Position numbers and translations under genes: made by a program
Assembly (NCBI GenBank): GCA_035362835.1
Contig: DAOSDY010000001.1
Coordinates: 806,001-870,000, forward strand
DNA: 64,000 nucleotides
Reading direction: 5' to 3'
Source of the DNA: Melioribacteraceae bacterium
Lineage (GTDB): Bacteria > Bacteroidota > Ignavibacteria > Ignavibacteriales > Melioribacteraceae
Notes under the pieces: generated by a model
Databases searched by the model: none
What the model was told of the DNA's origin: nothing
The model's input: only the letters and a program-made list of their open reading frames with translations
Shown here: positions 62,225 through 64,000 of the stretch, one piece after another
Position numbering within the stretch: the first letter of the stretch is position 1
How the letters are laid out: each line of letters begins with the position of its first letter

Positions 62225-64000
62225 TTATTCAACTTTTAACTCAACTGATTTTAGATCGGAATCCCGGGAAGATGAGCCTATCAATAATTTATAAATTCCT
62301 GAATCAATTACAAATCCCCTTCCTTCAACAAATTTTTCAAGCGACCGGGGAGTGATTTCAAAAATTACAGTTTTAGTTTCCCCTTTTGAAAGAAATATTT
62401 TTTTGAATCCTTTTAGAGTTTTTATTGCATCATTCCGTTTAATTCCTTTCCCTTCTATATACATTTGTACAACTTCGGCTCCGCTAAATCTTCCGGTATT
62501 TTTAATTTCTACATAAAGTTTTGCTGTTTCATTAATATTTATCTTTTCTTTATCCAATCTCAAATTTGAGTATTCAAATGTTGTATAGCTTAGGCCATAT
62601 CCAAAAGGATACAGCACATCGCCGTCAAAATATCTATAAGTCCTTCCCTTCATATCATAATTTCTGAAATCCGGAAGTTGACCGGCAGATTTATAGAATG
62701 TGACGGGCAATTTACCTGAAGGATTGTAATCCCCGAACAGAACATCGGCAACAGCATCTCCCGCAGCCTGACCTCCATACCACGCCTCAACAATTGCTGG
62801 AATATTTTCAGTCTCCCAATTGATTGAAAGAGCACTTCCATTTAAGAGCACTAGTACAACCGGCTTGCCAAGCTCTTTAATTTTCTTTATTAACCTCTGC
62901 TGGGTTTCCGGCAGGTCGAGTGTAGTTCTATCCCCGCCCTGGAATCCCGGAATTTTAACTTCGAGTTCCTCACCTTCAAGACGGGGTGAAATTCCCATAC
63001 ACATTATAACAGCTTCGGATTTCTTTGCCAACTCTATTGCCCGCATTTCCCGTCCGGGATCCGGAAGGGACCAGAGGAGCTGAACCATTGAATAGCGGGA
63101 TGAGGAATAGTAATCGATCCTGATCTTATAACTTTTCCCCTCCTGAAGGTTTACAATACCGAATCGCTTTATAGGATGATGTTCCCCGTCGTATTTGACA
63201 ATGAGCGAATCTTCGAAATAAATGTGGAGTCCGCTAAATCCCCATCCGCCTATTCTATATTCACCCGTTGCCGGAGGGACTAGATATCCGCTCCACCTTA
63301 CGGAAAAATTATTCTGTTCAATTCCGGGGTACGGTGGGTTATGCAACCAGTGAAAATCGATATTTCTATCGATCACTTCTTTTACGGGTTTACCCAGAAA
63401 TCCGGAATTGTTGAAAACTTGAGCTTTCAACCCATTCTCTTTTTTGTCTTCACCTGTAAATAAAAACCGGGCCGGTATTACTGATGAATTCGGCATTCCT
63501 TCAGCAATATCGCAGCCGGTTTCGTAATAAATTTTCGTAGCTGCGGAAACTTTCTTCCTTATTCCTTTCAGCGGAGTAACCGGATCAGATGGAAAACCGT
63601 TGTAATTTCCGAGAAGGACTTCCACATCATCGGCATTTGGACCGATTACGGCAATACTTTTTATTTCTTTGTTTAATGGAAGAAGGTTGTTTTCATTTTT
63701 AAGCAGGACAATCGATTCCCTGGATGTTTGAAGCGCGACCTCCTTATGTTTTTTTGAGTCGACTATTTTGATATCTATGTTTGAATAGGGAACCATTTGG
63801 GGGGGATCGAACATTCCAAGTTTGAACCGTGCTTTGTAGATCCGTTTAAATGCTGAATTGATCTCCTCCTCACCGACAAGTTTTTTCTGGTAGGCTTCAA
63901 AAAGATGTTTAAACGATACTCCGCAGTTAAGGTCCGTTCCTGCTTTTACCGAATTAGCAGATGCTTCGACTGCATCGGCCGCCTGTTTATGGAATTGCCA
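62225..64000 (-). CDS. GH3 beta-glycosidase with PA14 insert (partial, runs off window)
   Basis: The frame is open to base 64000, so the N-terminus and catalytic Asp lie outside; 591 residues are seen. It starts at the end of the GH3 barrel ('GTDLNCG', then 'YKARFKLGMFDPPQM'), followed by the GH3 C-domain ('ESIVLLKNENNLLPL', 'AVIGPNADDVEVLLGNYNGFP'). A PA14 domain is inserted ('FSVRWSGYLVPPATGEYRIGG', '...YKIRIDYYSSSRYSMVQLLW'), then the GH3 C-domain resumes ('VIMCMGISPRLEGEE', 'VVLVLLNGSALSINW') and a fibronectin-like domain ends the protein ('YPFGYGLSYTTFEYSNLRL'). PA14 inserts occur in plant-polysaccharide beta-glucosidases and xylosidases and shape the active site. First gene seen of the glycan operon. 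The apparent ATG at 63814 is internal. Confidence 0.92.
   Translation of the reverse strand, partial: WQFHKQAADAVEASANSVKAGTDLNCGVSFKHLFEAYQKKLVGEEEINSAFKRIYKARFKLGMFDPPQMVPYSNIDIKIVDSKKHKEVALQTSRESIVLLKNENNLLPLNKEIKSIAVIGPNADDVEVLLGNYNGFPSDPVTPLKGIRKKVSAATKIYYETGCDIAEGMPNSSVIPARFLFTGEDKKENGLKAQVFNNSGFLGKPVKEVIDRNIDFHWLHNPPYPGIEQNNFSVRWSGYLVPPATGEYRIGGWGFSGLHIYFEDSLIVKYDGEHHPIKRFGIVNLQEGKSYKIRIDYYSSSRYSMVQLLWSLPDPGREMRAIELAKKSEAVIMCMGISPRLEGEELEVKIPGFQGGDRTTLDLPETQQRLIKKIKELGKPVVLVLLNGSALSINWETENIPAIVEAWYGGQAAGDAVADVLFGDYNPSGKLPVTFYKSAGQLPDFRNYDMKGRTYRYFDGDVLYPFGYGLSYTTFEYSNLRLDKEKININETAKLYVEIKNTGRFSGAEVVQMYIEGKGIKRNDAIKTLKGFKKIFLSKGETKTVIFEITPRSLEKFVEGRGFVIDSGIYKLLIGSSSRDSDLKSVELKVE

Noticed and set aside
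63814..63814. ATG at 63814 as the start of the GH3 gene
   Set aside because: The frame stays open to base 64000 and encodes the GH3 'GTDLNCG' and 'YKARFKLG' stretch, so this ATG is internal.

Overview
The window looks like a chromosomal segment from a member of the Bacteroidota/Chlorobi group, most likely an Ignavibacteria-type lineage. This is inferred by eye, with no database search. The DNA is AT-rich. The gene content is Bacteroidota-like: a DPP IV peptidase, a HExxH/DUF5117-type metalloprotease, a two-component-propeller histidine kinase, a TonB receptor with a carboxypeptidase-like N-terminus, and many lipoproteins. Unlike most Bacteroidia, many genes have clear AGGAG-type ribosome binding sites and no SusC/SusD pair is present. 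There is one tRNA (Ala, anticodon CGC), and I see no CRISPR array, insertion sequence or phage gene.

Layout. 1-12.3 kb: secreted and housekeeping genes, namely the 3' end of a BNR/VPS10-propeller protein, an SGNH-like lipoprotein, a VOC protein, a minus-strand group (AlaX-like editing protein, NTF2-like protein, lipoprotein, thioredoxin-like protein), DPP IV, an aldo/keto reductase, a large zinc metalloprotease and a small lipoprotein. 12.2-16.3 kb: tRNA-Ala, a small membrane protein, a two-repeat histidine-bearing exported protein and a membrane pyrophosphatase. 16.4-24.2 kb: a degenerate lytic-transglycosylase-like protein, a NarL-type response regulator and its propeller histidine kinase, then divergently a lipoprotein and TonB receptor. 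24.5-27.7 kb: small accessory genes (DUF2202, Gly-rich exported protein, PAS, DUF4342, ArsR-DUF2087, GIY-YIG).

27.7-49.0 kb is the most coherent system. It resembles the E. coli yge/ygf anaerobic purine-degradation locus: two molybdenum hydroxylases (xdhAB-like and xdhD/ygfM/xdhC-like), XdhC and MocA cofactor-maturation proteins, SsnA aminohydrolase, HyuA-type hydantoinase, YgeW carbamoyltransferase, YgeY hydrolase, the YgfK oxidoreductase and two fold-II PLP enzymes. All are on the minus strand except ygfK, which is inverted between two minus-strand operons. A diaminopropionate ammonia-lyase (YgeX), a carbamate kinase (YqeA) and a purine permease are not present in the window. The block is bracketed by sugar genes: galactokinase at one end, and a sodium/sugar-type symporter with an aldose-epimerase-like protein at the other. 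A plausible joint role is oxidation or reduction of purine rings, ring opening, and release of carbamoyl groups, ammonia and a C3 acid.

52.6-56.0 kb: a plus-strand set of four exported proteins (PD40 propeller, NTF2-like lipoprotein, metallo-beta-lactamase fold, unknown). 56.1-64 kb: a minus-strand glycan-degradation operon (a GH3 enzyme with a PA14 insert that runs off the window, a GH63/MGH1-like enzyme, a debranching-type alpha/alpha-barrel enzyme) ending with an M24-fold lipoprotein that seems to have lost its metal ligands.
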